Source: Platynereis dumerilii (Eukaryota > Annelida > Polychaeta > Phyllodocida > Nereididae). Taken from it: 64,000 nt of DNA. The notes beneath the pieces were generated by a model, which was not told the origin of the DNA, did no database searches, and saw only the letters and a program-made list of their open reading frames with translations. Both the position numbers and the translations under genes were made by a program. The stretch spans positions 868,001 to 932,000 of the forward strand of contig JAPTHN010000030.1 of the NCBI GenBank assembly GCA_026936325.1, given 5' to 3'. Shown in pieces: positions 49,187-60,849 of the stretch (its first letter is position 1; each line of letters opens with the position of its first letter).

Positions 49187-49580
49187 CAGTACAACCCAAA
49201 ATAAAGTAAGAAAATTTTCTGTCAGAAGTACTCTGTTTACCGATTTTGCCCTCTTTTCTCCTCTCCACCCCAAATATCCTTACAACTCCCTTTGACTCTT
49301 CACAACAACCTTAGCCCCTTTTAAGAACTCTATTTAGATAGCTACCAAAATAACTGCAATTATCAGAGGTGCAAAATATCAAGTAAATTAAACACAATGG
49401 AAGTGATTGAGTTCAAATTGGTGTTATATCAAGGTGATTTTAATGTAATTTTAAAAGGTAGTTTCAAGTAGGTAAAAGTAGGAAGTGATTCAGGGGTAGT
49501 CAAAAGGTGTGAAAGGGTAAAGTAGTGGCTGATTCTTCCTTCCATGCTGGGGTAATCATACTTTATTTTGAGTTTTACTG
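49187..49580. mobile_element. Non-autonomous mariner-like element, copy 2
   Basis: Same family as 37243-37634, flanked by TA (49185-49186, 49581-49582). Unit 1 shows the undisturbed site near 22500-22510 (ATCATACCAGTA). It lies about 25 bases before the candidate + strand exon at 49605. Confidence 0.85.
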
Positions 49581-49604
49581 TACCAGTACGTTATATATCT
49601 TCAG

Positions 49605-49835
49605 TTCGTGACAAGAAAAAATATTAGGCTATGTAGTGACAAATCCCATTATCACAGAATTCCCATTAGTGAAAAGTCATACGAAGACATGAAACAGCAT
49701 AAGACAAAGGAACATGCACAAAGAATAACAAAGGAATGCAGAATCTTGTATGTACAAAATGTTCCATTTTCAATTAACATCACATTTCCTGAGCACTATG
49801 AGCAGTTCGGAAATTTTGAAGCATGGGTTTCATGA
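49605..49835 (+). CDS. Candidate + strand exon, unit 3 copy
   Basis: Following TATATATCTTCAG the frame reads MTRKNIRLCS...HYHRIPISEKSYEDMKQHK and continues to a TGA at 49833-49835. The first 50 codons match unit 1 (22526-22676) with about five amino-acid changes, and the stretch 49690-49751 is nearly identical at DNA level. No donor site is convincing and no family is recognised. A non-coding conserved patch is an equal possibility. Confidence 0.25.
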   Translation, partial: FVTRKNIRLCSDKSHYHRIPISEKSYEDMKQHKTKEHAQRITKECRILYVQNVPFSINITFPEHYEQFGNFEAWVS

Positions 49836-50529
49836 ACAAATGACGGTGAGGGTGTGAGTGAATTTTCAGCAATGTCCAATACTCTCAGTGTGTAATTGGT
49901 TTCATGTTGACATTTTATTAACATGATTTTGAAAAAAGCTAATGGCAACTGTTAATTGATATTTCAATATCCACTGTCTCACTTCAAGTACAACATACAA
50001 TATTCCATCTATCAAAAACACTGGCCTAACAGGAGATAAGAAATGCACTTATATCTTTAAGTCTGTGTTTCTCTTCCTCTGTGTATCTGGTTTTATTCCC
50101 TTTCTAGCTTTCTTTTGTCATTTTTGTATGTAGACTATATTTGGATATAACAGTATCCAGTCCAAAATCAAAGAGTCTGAAAAGGTATCGCCAGGCATGC
50201 TTGGATGCTTTAAAACAAATGCCCAGCAAATTTATAAAAGCAAGTGATCATATAGGTCTAATAAATGGACAGATGAACTACATATTCCTGTGAATTTTAT
50301 TGGACCTGCCTGAGTGGGTGTCACATGAGCCAATCTATCCATCAGTAAGTTGGACTAAACAAAATGAATATGAGTGACAATACCACTCTCGATGATGTAA
50401 ATTTATATATATTTCGTACTATTTCAAATGAAATTGGCTAGAAATCATTCATTTTTGATAATGTTTGTTCAATCATCTACCCAAATTTTTCAGCCTTTTG
50501 CCCGAATCTTACTGTTTCCCAAACTTTTG

Positions 50530-50562
50530 GGGGGCGACCGCCCCCCCCCCCTCTGATACACT
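50530..50562 (+). repeat. G-run and C-run
   Basis: A G-run and a C-run face each other around GACC, followed by CT-rich sequence; not present in the matching region of unit 1. Confidence 0.8.
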
Positions 50563-50644
50563 TATGGGTCAACTTGTAAGTATAACTCAAAGGCCACACA
50601 GCTGAGCTGTCATGGGAAGAGCTTTAATTTGCCTGAGATGCAAA

Positions 50645-52870
50645 GTCACACTGTTACTGATGTTTTGCAGTCTAGCTTCAGTGATCATTACATGACATAT
50701 ACTATCATTAAATGTTATGTTCCTCCCAGGCAAAAGCACAAATTTGTGTCATACAGAGACTATAAGGATTTTAACCCTGAAACATTTTTGCATGACATAC
50801 GCCACCTTGTGGAGTTAGTAAGTACCATCACAAATGGCCTGACTGACAAATGGAATACTTTTAAATCTGAATTTCTCAAGCTCAGTAATAAGCATGCCCC
50901 TGTCAAAAAGAGGCGCTTAAAGAACCGGTTTTGTCCTTGGATTACTCCTGAGATTGTGAAACTCATGTACACAAGGGATCATAGACACAAAATTGCACGC
51001 AAAAATGGTGAGCCAGAATACTGGGCTGAATACAAGAATTTGCGCAATCTGGTTACTGCTCGAATAAAAGAAGCAAAGAAAAAGTACTTTGACTGTGAGT
51101 TACAGTCGGCAATGGGCAAACCGAAGAAGCTGTGGAATGTCCTGAATCGACTGACGAATAAGAGCAATAATGCAGGTCCCCCAAATGATATAAGCCCCGA
51201 TGTCTTCAATGACCATTTCAGTAAAGTTGGCTCTTCTACGGCAAACTTATTACAGGACGTCCCCGCTAGGATTCCTTGGAAGAATCCCCCTTGCCTGACA
51301 AGTTTCCTGTTCAATGAGATAGAATCCTCTGCTGTTTTGAATGCTCTCGCTGGACTTGGGACGGACAGTGCAGTTGATGTCATAGGTTTTGATGCTAAAC
51401 TGCTCTCATTGGCTGCACCCGAAATTGCCCAAATGTTGACCGATATGTTCAATCTCTCCCTCCAAGATGCACACGTTTTGCCTGACTGGAAGATTGCCAG
51501 AGTAACACCGCTTTACAAGGGAAAGGGGCCCAAACAGGATATGAACAACTATCGCCCCATTGCAGTTGCAGGCCATGTTGCGAACATTTTTGAAAGACAG
51601 ATTCAAAAGCAACTGATTCACTACTTGACTATAAATGAATATATCTCCATGGACCAGTCTGCTTATCGATCCAACCACAGCACCCAGACGTCGATTATTA
51701 AAATTTCCGATGATTGTATTGACAATATATGCGACAAGCTACTCACTGGACTGTGTTTTTTTGGACATCAAAAAATGTTTTGATTGTATTGACCACAATA
51801 TTTTGAAAGAGAAATTGTCTTATTATGGTATCAATAACTTTGAACTTAAATGGTTTTCCAGTTATTTATCGGATAGGAGACAAATGGTTGTTTTAAATCA
51901 TCAGAAATCTGAAGAAGCCATTCTAAATATAGGTGTTCCTCAGGGGTCCGTTCTCGGACCCCTTTTATTTACGTTATATGTTAATGATTTGAGTCAGTTT
52001 ATTTCTTTGTCATCATGTAACCTGTATGCTGATGATACTGTTATATATTGTGCCGGTAATGATGTTACTGATGTTCAGGATAAGTTACAATTGAGTGTCT
52101 CCGAAGTCTCTAAATGGTATAATGCTAACTGTCTGGTTTTAAATGCTGACAAATGTAATGTTATGGTTTTGTCATCTTCTTATATGTCAAATAATGATAG
52201 TAATTTGAACATTGTTCTCGATGATCATATCCTCAAACAAACTGATACCACTGATTATTTGGGTGTTAAAATTGATCACAATTTGTCATGGGATCCATAC
52301 ATTACCAAGTTATGTTCATCATTAGGTTGTTGTGTAAATAAACTCTCTAGACTAAGAAGTATTACTTCAAAAGATGTGTTAAATAAGATTTACTTAAGTT
52401 CTATACAGCCTGTAATTGACTATGCCATTTGTTCATGGGGTTATACATACAAGTACAATATCGATAAGGTCCAACGTTTGCAAAATTTTGCAGCTCGTAT
52501 TGTGTCAGGCAACTTTGATTACATAAATTCTCGAGGCCTAGATATAATAAAAACTTTACAATGGATGAATGTTAGACAAAGGAGGAATTATTTTACTTTA
52601 TTGCTTATGTTTAAATGTATTAATGGTGCTGCTCCCAATTACTTATGTAATAATGTTACACTTGTGTCAGATGTACAGCAAACTTATTCATTACGATCTA
52701 GTCATAGCTTAAATGTCATTGTGCCATCTGGAAGCTCATCTTATTTGAAGTCATCATTTATGTACAACAGTGCTGTTTTATGGAATCGCCTACCACATGA
52801 TGTAAAACTTATTAGTAATATTGATGCTTTTAAAAGAGCTCTGAAGAATATTTTACAACATGAATTTTAA
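50645..52870 (+). pseudogene. LINE ORF2 (endonuclease end, reverse transcriptase), one frameshift
   Basis: The encoded product is the LINE endonuclease/reverse transcriptase, which nicks DNA and copies the element RNA at the nick. Seen in order: SDH of the endonuclease end (about 50680), linker, NNYRPIAVAGHV of RT (about 51545), QSAYRSNHSTQT (about 51655), LDIKKCFDCIDH (about 51765), GVPQGSVLGPLLF (about 51935), the catalytic YADD (about 52030), RLQNFAARIV (about 52480) and an end at 52870. A single one-base difference near 51745-51765, beside a T-run, changes the frame between the RT finger and palm regions. Otherwise it is intact to the stop, so this copy is young among those here. The N-terminal endonuclease is missing. 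Confidence 0.88.
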
Positions 52871-53072
52871 TTGATTTACTCTTTAAATTTTTTATTTTTA
52901 TATATATTTATTTTTTTCATTGCTTTTATAACTTTGTTGATATGTATATATATGTTTTTTTTTTTTTTATTCTACAATTTGTTTTTTTTATACAGGACCA
53001 GTTTGTAAAACAGATTGTATCTGAAACTGTCATTTTCCTGAATAAATATATTTGATTATTATTATTATTATT
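50645..53072 (+). mobile_element. Long LINE copy (CR1/L2/Jockey group), 5' truncated in the endonuclease
   Basis: It starts inside the last part of the endonuclease domain (LQSSFSDHYMTYT, with the SDH motif) and continues through RT to the C-terminal domain and a 3' UTR of about 200 bases ending in ATT repeats (about 53050-53072). In unit 1 the site is at about 24590-24640, where about 15 host bases have no counterpart here. No target duplication is clear, so the insertion may have deleted host bases. Confidence 0.9.
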
Positions 53073-53394
53073 AAGAACACCTCCTTGCCAAAATGAATAT
53101 TGTTACTCTGCCAAAAGCCAAACCTCTATTGTGTGGTTTTTTAGGCCTGATAGTAACTGATATCTAACCTTCCTGTTGTATGGTGTAGAACACTATGCCT
53201 GGTGTTAAGCTTAAATTACTAAGTTGAGTGCAAGAGAAGTAACTGATTGAACTGTGCTTCAGTTGCTTCTGCACTATAAAGGAAGAATACCCAAGAGCAG
53301 TGGTTTTAGCATAGACGTGGGCCTATTTCAAATTTCAGGTCATACTTCTCTCATGCTCGAAGCCATTTGTGTAATTTAATGTTTCTCATTTAGT

Positions 53395-53600
53395 GTTTCA
53401 TTTCCTTGCTTTGTCTCAAGACTGTTTTAATGCACCCTAAAAATGTCATGATTCCCTACATTTAATCTAGTTGTTTCGAAATCAATTCATTTCCTCGCAG
53501 TCCCATAAACCTCAATTGGTTCACTAAACCCCCCCTGGTATACACATAAACCAATTTGTTTTGCCTTTAAGACTTTCTCTGGGCTATGAAATCTCTCCCC
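53395..53600 (+). repeat. Block C' in unit 3
   Basis: Counterpart of 25310-25500. Its right part is the closest match to the inverted fragment at 440-545. Confidence 0.65.
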
Positions 53601-54339
53601 AAATAGCATAATTCATTCCTCCATTAAATTTCTCACAACCATAGACGATAAATGCAAGTTGGGTAGCATTTACAAGACATGGGTTTTTGTAAGGTCAGAA
53701 ATTGATGATTTAAAATCAAATAATGCATTTTAATTTCGTCTTCTGAATTGTCCTATTCTGATCATGTTTTTCGTGCTCCTGGTTAGCAGAAAAACAAATT
53801 AAAGATCACAACCAGTCCCCATGAAGCTTCACAATGATACACAAAGCATCTTCATCAAAAGGAGATACAATCGTACTTAAACATGTCAAATGTCATTGCT
53901 GTTCCCAATAAGTTTATTACAGTTAGACATACTTCTGATCTGTAAGGCCTATGAGATTTGCTCAGCAACTTGTATCCACAAACACAACTCGTTTCCTCCC
54001 AACAGAAGCTTATTTCTGATTCACTTACAGCCTACAACTGCAAAAAGATACCTCCTTTTCGAGCAACATGAATGGAAATGGCCCAAAAAGCACACAACTG
54101 AGATGTCATGGGCCTTAAAAGAAACTCGCTTCACTAGAAAATAAGTAAAACAAAATAACATTAAAAGTCTAAGACAAATATGGGCTTGTTTTCTATGTGT
54201 ACCGCTCCATTCACTAATAAGCAACATCGCCTCAAAATCGGTAGGGTATATCACCTCTTTATGACACTTCCAACTTGGTTATGAGGGTTCCACAAATATG
54301 TACATTACTGCCTCATTGGCTCATGCTGTTGCTTACTTC

Positions 54340-54420
54340 ACTGTAGGGCAACATCGCTAGATATTGAATATAGGAGTTACCAAGCTTGTCTGTGGGCAGC
54401 CCAGGGGGCAAAGTAAGATG
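54340..54420 (-). repeat. Block K, reversed copy in unit 3
   Basis: Counterpart of 26175-26260, with one extra C in CCCAGGGGGC relative to unit 1. Confidence 0.55.
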
Positions 54421-54775
54421 TCTACACTCTCTGTAGGATATGAGATACGTAGGACGATAACATCTTGGTTTGTGGGAGGATATTAGCTTCAGAAATGGAG
54501 AAGAATGCGCAGTTGAGAGACAAGAAGGAAAAAGCACAATATGAAATGGGCAAATGTACATTATGGAGTCCGAAAGGAGAAAGACAGATGTAAATAACAC
54601 CTTTGAAACAAAGAAGGTAGTAGATTTTTATCTTCAGAAATGTAGTAGACTAGGAGCTGAGAGAACGAGAGAAAAATAACATCTGTAGAGAGTGGAAAGA
54701 GAAAGGCATAGATTGGTATTGGACAAGTACAATTAGTACATAGAGTATGTTGCAGGACCAATACGGTTGTCACCC

Positions 54776-55560
54776 ATCGGTCTACACAGTGCTGCCTGTA
54801 AGTCAGTTAAACGGGTGATGCATGAATTCTCATCTGATGAGATGAAAATGTACTGGGTCAAAAAGGATGACAGTTTAATGTATATTTCGATCGAAAAGAT
54901 ATGAGAGGCAGTACTTTTTGAAGGGCAGCCAGCTGATATATTTCCAATTGAAACTTACTGTCCAGAAGAAATTGAGTTGTTTGTTCGTAACCCAACGGAG
55001 GCTGAAATAGTAAAATACAATCACAGTCTACTGGACTATTTGTACCAAGCTGATATTGATGTACACATACCCACTTGAAACATTGTTTCTCTAGAATCAC
55101 CAACAATTCATTAAACCCACACTCAAAAAGGTCAATCAATATTTTAAAGTAAGCATTTCCAAAAAATACTATAGGATAATATGACAGCATTACAATATGG
55201 CTCACCCTTGAAATTAGTTTACCGTACCTCATACAAAGCCCCTTGAACCATTGAAAGCTTCAATGCCTATATAAATAATTAAATATATTTGTTTGATATA
55301 TATCAAAGAGATGTTTGAACCAAGAGAATAACAAGATTAGAAATTGACACAATACCCCTTTTAAGAGCTTTCAGATACTTTGTAAAAAGATCTTGAAAGG
55401 AAAATTTCACTTCTGCATCAATAAATTGTATAACATGACACCAAAAATATTAACACCTATTGATTATAAATATTTTGTGGTATCACTTTGCATTCAGAAA
55501 TATCAAAAAGTCTTCAAAGGAACATTTGTGAAATAAATTTGAAATTTCAGTGTTGAACGA
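54776..55560. other. Spacer right of unit 3
   Basis: No match to the units was found. A 124-codon minus frame (54858-55232) has no recognisable motif or splice context; it is the longest unexplained non-repeat frame here. I do not call it. Confidence 0.35.
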
Positions 55561-55564
55561 GTTG

Positions 55565-55730
55565 AAAAGTACATCTCCAGTATCTCGATCTACAGTATTC
55601 AGATGTATATCTCCGGTATCTACAACTCCGGTATCTACATCTCCGGTATCTACATCTCCAGTATCTACATCTCCAGTATCTATATCTTAACCATCTACAT
55701 TTACAGTAATTACATCCCCAGCAGTGTTAG
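55565..55730 (+). repeat. 15-base minisatellite
   Basis: About nine to ten imperfect copies of ATCTCC[AG]GTATCTAC. It is absent from the other units. Confidence 0.9.
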
Positions 55731-55814
55731 CATGAAACCTCTATTGTGATTTTGTTTCTGCTTGGTCAGATCCATTGCATTAACACTGCTCTTTCAAGAA
55801 CAACTGGTCCTTTT

Positions 55815-55925
55815 TAGTTCTAGACTAGACAGCTGTTTCTTTCAGCTGAGTGTCCAGAAGGCATTTGCAAAAATGATCCTGAATCTCCTAAGACAATGAT
55901 TAGACCCACTTCAGCTCCCAACTTG
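55815..55925 (+). repeat. Fragment of the pre-F block
   Basis: It matches about 21205-21330 in unit 1 and 47755-47890 in unit 3 (shared GTTTCTTT..AG.GAGTG and TTTGCAAAA.TGA). It is followed after about 340 bases by block A of unit 4, so the intervening part of the unit is missing. Confidence 0.5.
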
Positions 55926-57154
55926 TTATTTGCCTGAGGCAAACCAAATTTCTCTAAGATTTACCACATGGTAGAGATGACATAAGGCACTCAAGTGACT
56001 TTGGTTCAAAGTCAGTGCAATGCGAACAGTTTTATATATCAATAAAAAGATGCATTACTATGTACAGATCAAGTAGCAAGTTTGACTAATACAAATGGAA
56101 AATTCCAATATTGAAAAAACCAACAACAACAACAAAATAAACTTAAAAATAAAATCCAACTCAATATATCGAAGTTTTGAAGGGAAGGCTTCATAACAGT
56201 GACAGAAACATCTGGTAAACAAATAGATTTCAACTGAGGATTATTGGATGGATCAGGAGGAGTGTACGGCACAGATCTGGAGGATTGTAAGAACCCATCT
56301 GGAGTATTCAGATAATTACTGCTGGTGGATTGCTGGTCTCAAAATAAGTGGTTTACTGAGATCCCCGAGGAACTGCCATCTGTCCAGCACCCACTGTGAA
56401 CAAACAGAGGCAACAAGGCAGCTCCCCTCAACTCCATCTTAAGTAAAAGATGTATGAAGAAGAAGTAATCAATTACATGACATCATTACCATCCAAGACT
56501 ACAAATCTGTTTAGAATGCCTTGTTGCAATCACTTTAATGAATCATTGATGGTATAATGAGCCTCTTTACAGCCGACGAAAGACAAGTGCTAACAGAATT
56601 GCACTGGCGTGTATCTTATGAGGTCGTATCCCTATCTATGAAAAGTTATTCAGCATGACTCGTGACCAATTAGTGAGGTCATAATAATTTTCTTGTTCTT
56701 TCAATGCAATCAAAATATGGTGATGACCTCACAAGAAACAATGCAGTGCATTTCTGCATGCACTTGTAATTTGCCAAATGTAACAGCAAATTCATGTTCT
56801 CAACACGCAATATATAAGACTGAAAGTACATATTCACGTTTCATATATAATTTCCAAAATTATTAACCATTAATATATCTTTAATAAGATTAGGTGGTCA
56901 TTGTAACCACAAGGTTTAGATGCCAAGATATTTTTAGCTACACCTGCTTTGTGCCATCTGCTTTGGCTAGTAAGGTTAACCACATCCGACGAAAAATTAT
57001 GGCATGTTTCCAGATATTGCTTACAGATTGTGCATCAAAATGACTAAGCCAAATGGGGCACCTTGTTTGATGTCAGGTAGCTGCTTGGAGACAACAGAAT
57101 GCATTTGTCACACAGATCCAAAAATAACATAAATAAATTAGCATTTTAGCTCAC

Positions 57155-57218
57155 CTTTTGAAAAACTTTCCACTGTAATTGTACCATTTTGCAAACACTT
57201 CAAGGAAAAGCCACCCAC
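57155..57218 (-). CDS. Candidate micro-exon b, unit 4 copy
   Basis: Acceptor ATATTTTCAG|GTGGGTGG and donor AAG|GTGAGC on the minus strand bound 64 bases, open as VGGFSLKCLQNGTITVESFSK plus one base. The length is not a multiple of three, unlike the 48-base unit 0 copy. So if both were used the downstream phase would differ. Confidence 0.25.
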
Positions 57219-57919
57219 CTGAAATATTCAAGAAAAAGATGTATTAGTCAAAGTAAAGGCAATGATGATGACACATTTACATTGCTCAATGTTGCTGAAT
57301 GTCACATATCAAACTACACAAAAATTGATTCAGCACCAGAAACAGTGTCTGGTAAATACATTAAAATCTACCAAAGATGCTTAGAAAATATAGACAGGTT
57401 GCCTGATACACATATATACTCTTTAACTTAGAAATAACTGCATGGTACATATGTAGACAAGATCCCTTCTCTTCATATTAACATGAAACAAAAGTGCATG
57501 AAGTAAAGATACCAAAGTAATACATCTGCAAAATATAAAGCAACAAGGAGCGTTAGATGTTATTTTGAAAAAATTGGTGCATCTGCCTCAGATATGCTTT
57601 GAATTGCAGCTCTGTCAAATAGTTTTAAGCAACAAGCATCATCATCATGATGTCTATTTTACTTTGTTCACAAAATATTACATTTACACATGTATTTATT
57701 TGTGAGACATACAACTGTTCATTTTCCATTACAATAACCTCTATTTGGTCTCTTCTCGGAGAATTATAGAGTAATTCTATTGCAAAGAAAACTAGTAACA
57801 TGTTATTTCATTCTTAATTCCCTCAAATGTATCCTCTTCCCATGAAGTACAGTTGGACAAATGTATTTGAAGAAGATTTATGGCTCCAGGCTCTCCACCT
57901 GAACCCTTGAATAAAAGAT

Positions 57920-58120
57920 TAATTGGCTATTTGATTAATTGAACCTTAAATGCCCAGCCAATCTGTGTAAGGCGACCAGCTGTAGGATTGGCCTCTTGAA
58001 TGAGACATGTGCGTGAGGCTAGAATGACCCAGGTGTAATTGCCAGGAAGGAAGGCCACCCATTAGGTGGTTAGGATGATTAGTTGCAACAGAGTAGCCGC
58101 TGTGGAATTTTGTCACTGTG
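57920..58120 (+). repeat. Block B in unit 4
   Basis: Counterpart of 17000-17260. An 80-codon minus frame (57946-58188) overlaps it but is not open in the other copies. Confidence 0.6.
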
Positions 58121-58544
58121 GCAAAAAGAATGAGAAGTAGACTGATGTTGCTTGATTTTAATGCACGGAAAGTCACAAGTGTTGCCACTGGTAAGTAGGC
58201 AAAGATAGCTATGCCGATATACAGTTGCTCTTGGATATGATAGTATATGTAGTAGGAAATGTGAATGGTATGATGTAAGCATCATATCAATTTTGCAGGT
58301 AATATCAGGGCTTTTATAGCCATTACTGTGAAAGTTCGATTTAAGTGTGAAAACAAAAGCAAGTGTATGAGCTTACTTAACATTGTATTTCTGGAAAATC
58401 AGACGGAATGAAAGTCAGACAGTTTCAAAATAAGATGGTGTTAATGTAAGTAACGTGAAATAAATCAATGCTTCCCTGATTGGTATTAATTTCATCTGAT
58501 ATCATCCAGCCTTCTAGCATCTTGAGAGAAGGCTCTATAACCAT

Positions 58545-58745
58545 AACAAGTTGCCACAAGAACGAACATAGTGGGTCATTAGGATCACAATGATCGGCCA
58601 TGGTGCTTGCCTTAAGGGCCATTTGAAAGCTTACTAAGACAACAACATGGCCTAGTTATAAGTAGGCAGGGCATACCAAGCAAAGGTCCCAGGCTTGGGT
58701 TAGGCAATTATGCCTGAAGGTTTTGTGAAGGGGCGTAGTGTTTTA
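58545..58745 (+). repeat. Block J in unit 4
   Basis: It shows features of both J and J' (CTTAAGGGCCATTTGAAAGC and ATACCAAGCAAAGGTC), linking the two versions. Confidence 0.6.
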
Positions 58746-60158
58746 AAACCTTTCTTGTTGTTTTTTAGGAATGATTTAAAGCCTTGTATGACAAATATTT
58801 TCATTTACACAATATGGCAAAAAAGCAAGTTTGTGTTAGGTACGGCTAAATAGACATTCGATACCACAGTGTTTGTCATCGCTGAGTGGCAATACATGTA
58901 GATCAACTCCGAGATTATGGTCGTTGTCATTCATTATTCAACAAGCAATCACAGACATCAAATAAAATGGACCTACATGCTGCAAAATTGACATAGGGTA
59001 TTCCACTAAGCGGCACCCTAGCGGCAGCCCAATTGTGACATCACAATGCCATGGCCTAGTACTGGAAAAGTAGTAATTGTGTTTGGGGGTCTTAAGGATT
59101 TGTATGGCTAACAGAGGATGTAGCAAATAAGGGTCACGGCTACAAATAGTCAGGCATACAAATCTGGGGCAGATATTGCTACATACTAAAGAGCATTGAA
59201 TATAAATGTACCTTGCTCCTACTGAGGTTGAGGTCCTTTTTTTTTAGATAATTGAAAAAAGATTAGTGATATACATACATATTATCGAGATATACTTTAT
59301 CTAATGATTCAAAATAAAGAAAGTAAGACATAGATTAATATAATTACCTTTAGTAAGTCTTGTCTTTTGAGAAGTTTCTCAAGCAAGAGCTAAACAACGC
59401 TAATGTATGACATTCTAAATAGCACTGTCAACCAAAAAGGACGTTTCCTTTCTGCTAGCATAAGCAATACATATTAAGCTATGGCCTGAGCCTGTCGTGT
59501 CTCAGAAGGTATTTGTGTCCCCGAAAGACTTACTAGGCCTTGGATAATCTCCCCGAAGATTTTTATCAGCAAAATCATGAGTACATTGTCCAAACTGATG
59601 ACATGTTAGAATGTTACATAATTTTCTTCCACATGTTGCACTTTCGCTGAAAGCCTTTTACATGGAGTCTTCGTGAACAATGTTCATGCAAGAGCAGCAG
59701 AAAAGAAAAAGATCAAGTTAGCAAAGAGCTGCCTTAAAAAAGGCTATCCCTGGCAACCAATCCATATTGTAAATGTATGACTCTTGTGCTGACCCATTCA
59801 ACTCTTTTTTGATGCTCCCTTTATGCTTTCAATGTAAACATAATAAGACACTTACAAAGTAAATGAAATGTTTTTAAAAATCCAACTTAGGCCTATACTT
59901 TGAAAGTACCAAAAAAGAGATTGGTCATTATGTTCAGTCATGCTTAATCAGAATTATACATTTTATGCGACGTTTTGACACATTTTGCTCATTTCTGGGA
60001 ATGTAGATTACCTACTTTGACTTAACACTGAAGCAAATCACACAGTACGAATAAATTAGTTAAAAAAATAGTCAATGTCAAAATCTAAATTTATGATTCA
60101 AAGGGTTGCAACATGAACATCAAGTGTAGCAACTAGTCAAAGGAATTCTATATTTTAC

Positions 60159-60207
60159 ATGCTGCAGCAGTTCAATAGGTTGAAGTGGAGAACATGACCA
60201 GTGAAGG
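60159..60207 (-). pseudogene. Candidate micro-exon c, unit 4 copy (not open)
   Basis: Counterpart of the 48-base candidates in units 1-3. It is 49 bases long, has a stop in the shared frame and a poorer acceptor. Confidence 0.25.
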
Positions 60208-60260
60208 CTTTTGTGATATTAATGAAGCTTTATCACCACAGACAAATTTTGTATGTTGTT

Positions 60261-60759
60261 GGTTTGTAGATTAATTAATACATTTCTGCAATAAATCAGA
60301 TGCTATTATTCATACATATTAGGTGCCCAAAAATTCCACTTGGAAATATTTTAATGGACATAATCTCAGCTAAATATTTTCTAAGGGCTGTTGCAAATGC
60401 ATTAAGGCAAGAAGTTAATTCATCAGAACTTCTGAAGTGGTGAGAATATCTCTAAATACACTGTATGGAAATAAACTTTTCTTCATGCAGCTGAAAATAT
60501 GGAATATTTGGAACTTAGTCAGTCTGCATAATATTCATAAACTACTAATACATTTGCAAAGGTAAAGGATGGAATATTTGAAAGATTTGAAGATGAATGG
60601 AATCCATACCGTTTAAAATAGAATTCGAATTTGAAAAACCAAGAGTAAACAATATATTCAATAACAAGAGGCCGGAGGCAAAATAAAACTTACCTGGCCT
60701 TAAATGCATTTTAAAAAGGCTTGGAGAAATATCTCTCTTTCTTGATAGGTTATTCTTAA
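60261..60759. other. Unassigned sequence before the LINE
   Basis: AT-rich. A minus-strand CCAG|GTAAGT donor-like site lies at about 60688-60696, but no open exon ends at it (a stop precedes the site in the long frame). Nothing else is supported. Confidence 0.35.
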
Positions 60760-60849
60760 GACTATTTCATTGGGTCTGCTGTTATTTTTATTCCACCATT
60801 TTTTAATCAGTTTGTTCCAAGTGGACACAGAGAGAAAAGTGCAGTTTTT

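Larger units (their letters stand above)
39830..54775 (+). repeat. Tandem unit 3 (starts mid-unit)
   Basis: The first recognisable sequence (39830 on) corresponds to about 16640 in unit 1, so the left part of the unit (J', K, A) is missing. It then runs B (42935-43180), J (43535-43745), C (46030-46350), D (46810-47070), E (47245-47320), F (48275-48665), G (48830-48985), C' (53395-53600), F' (54060-54150) and reversed K (54340-54420). Homology is lost near 54775. It has the most inserts: 39861, 40368, 41402, 49187 and 50645. Confidence 0.75.
56262..60260 (+). repeat. Tandem unit 4 (partial, diverged)
   Basis: Block A (56262-56440), the micro-exon b region (57140-57230), B (57920-58120), J (58545-58745), the 58970-59180 block and the micro-exon c region (60120-60230) appear in the usual order but more closely spaced, with deletions. 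It is the most diverged copy besides unit 0. A reversed fragment of the TGTGACCTGCTC-type element lies near 59955-60030. Confidence 0.6.
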
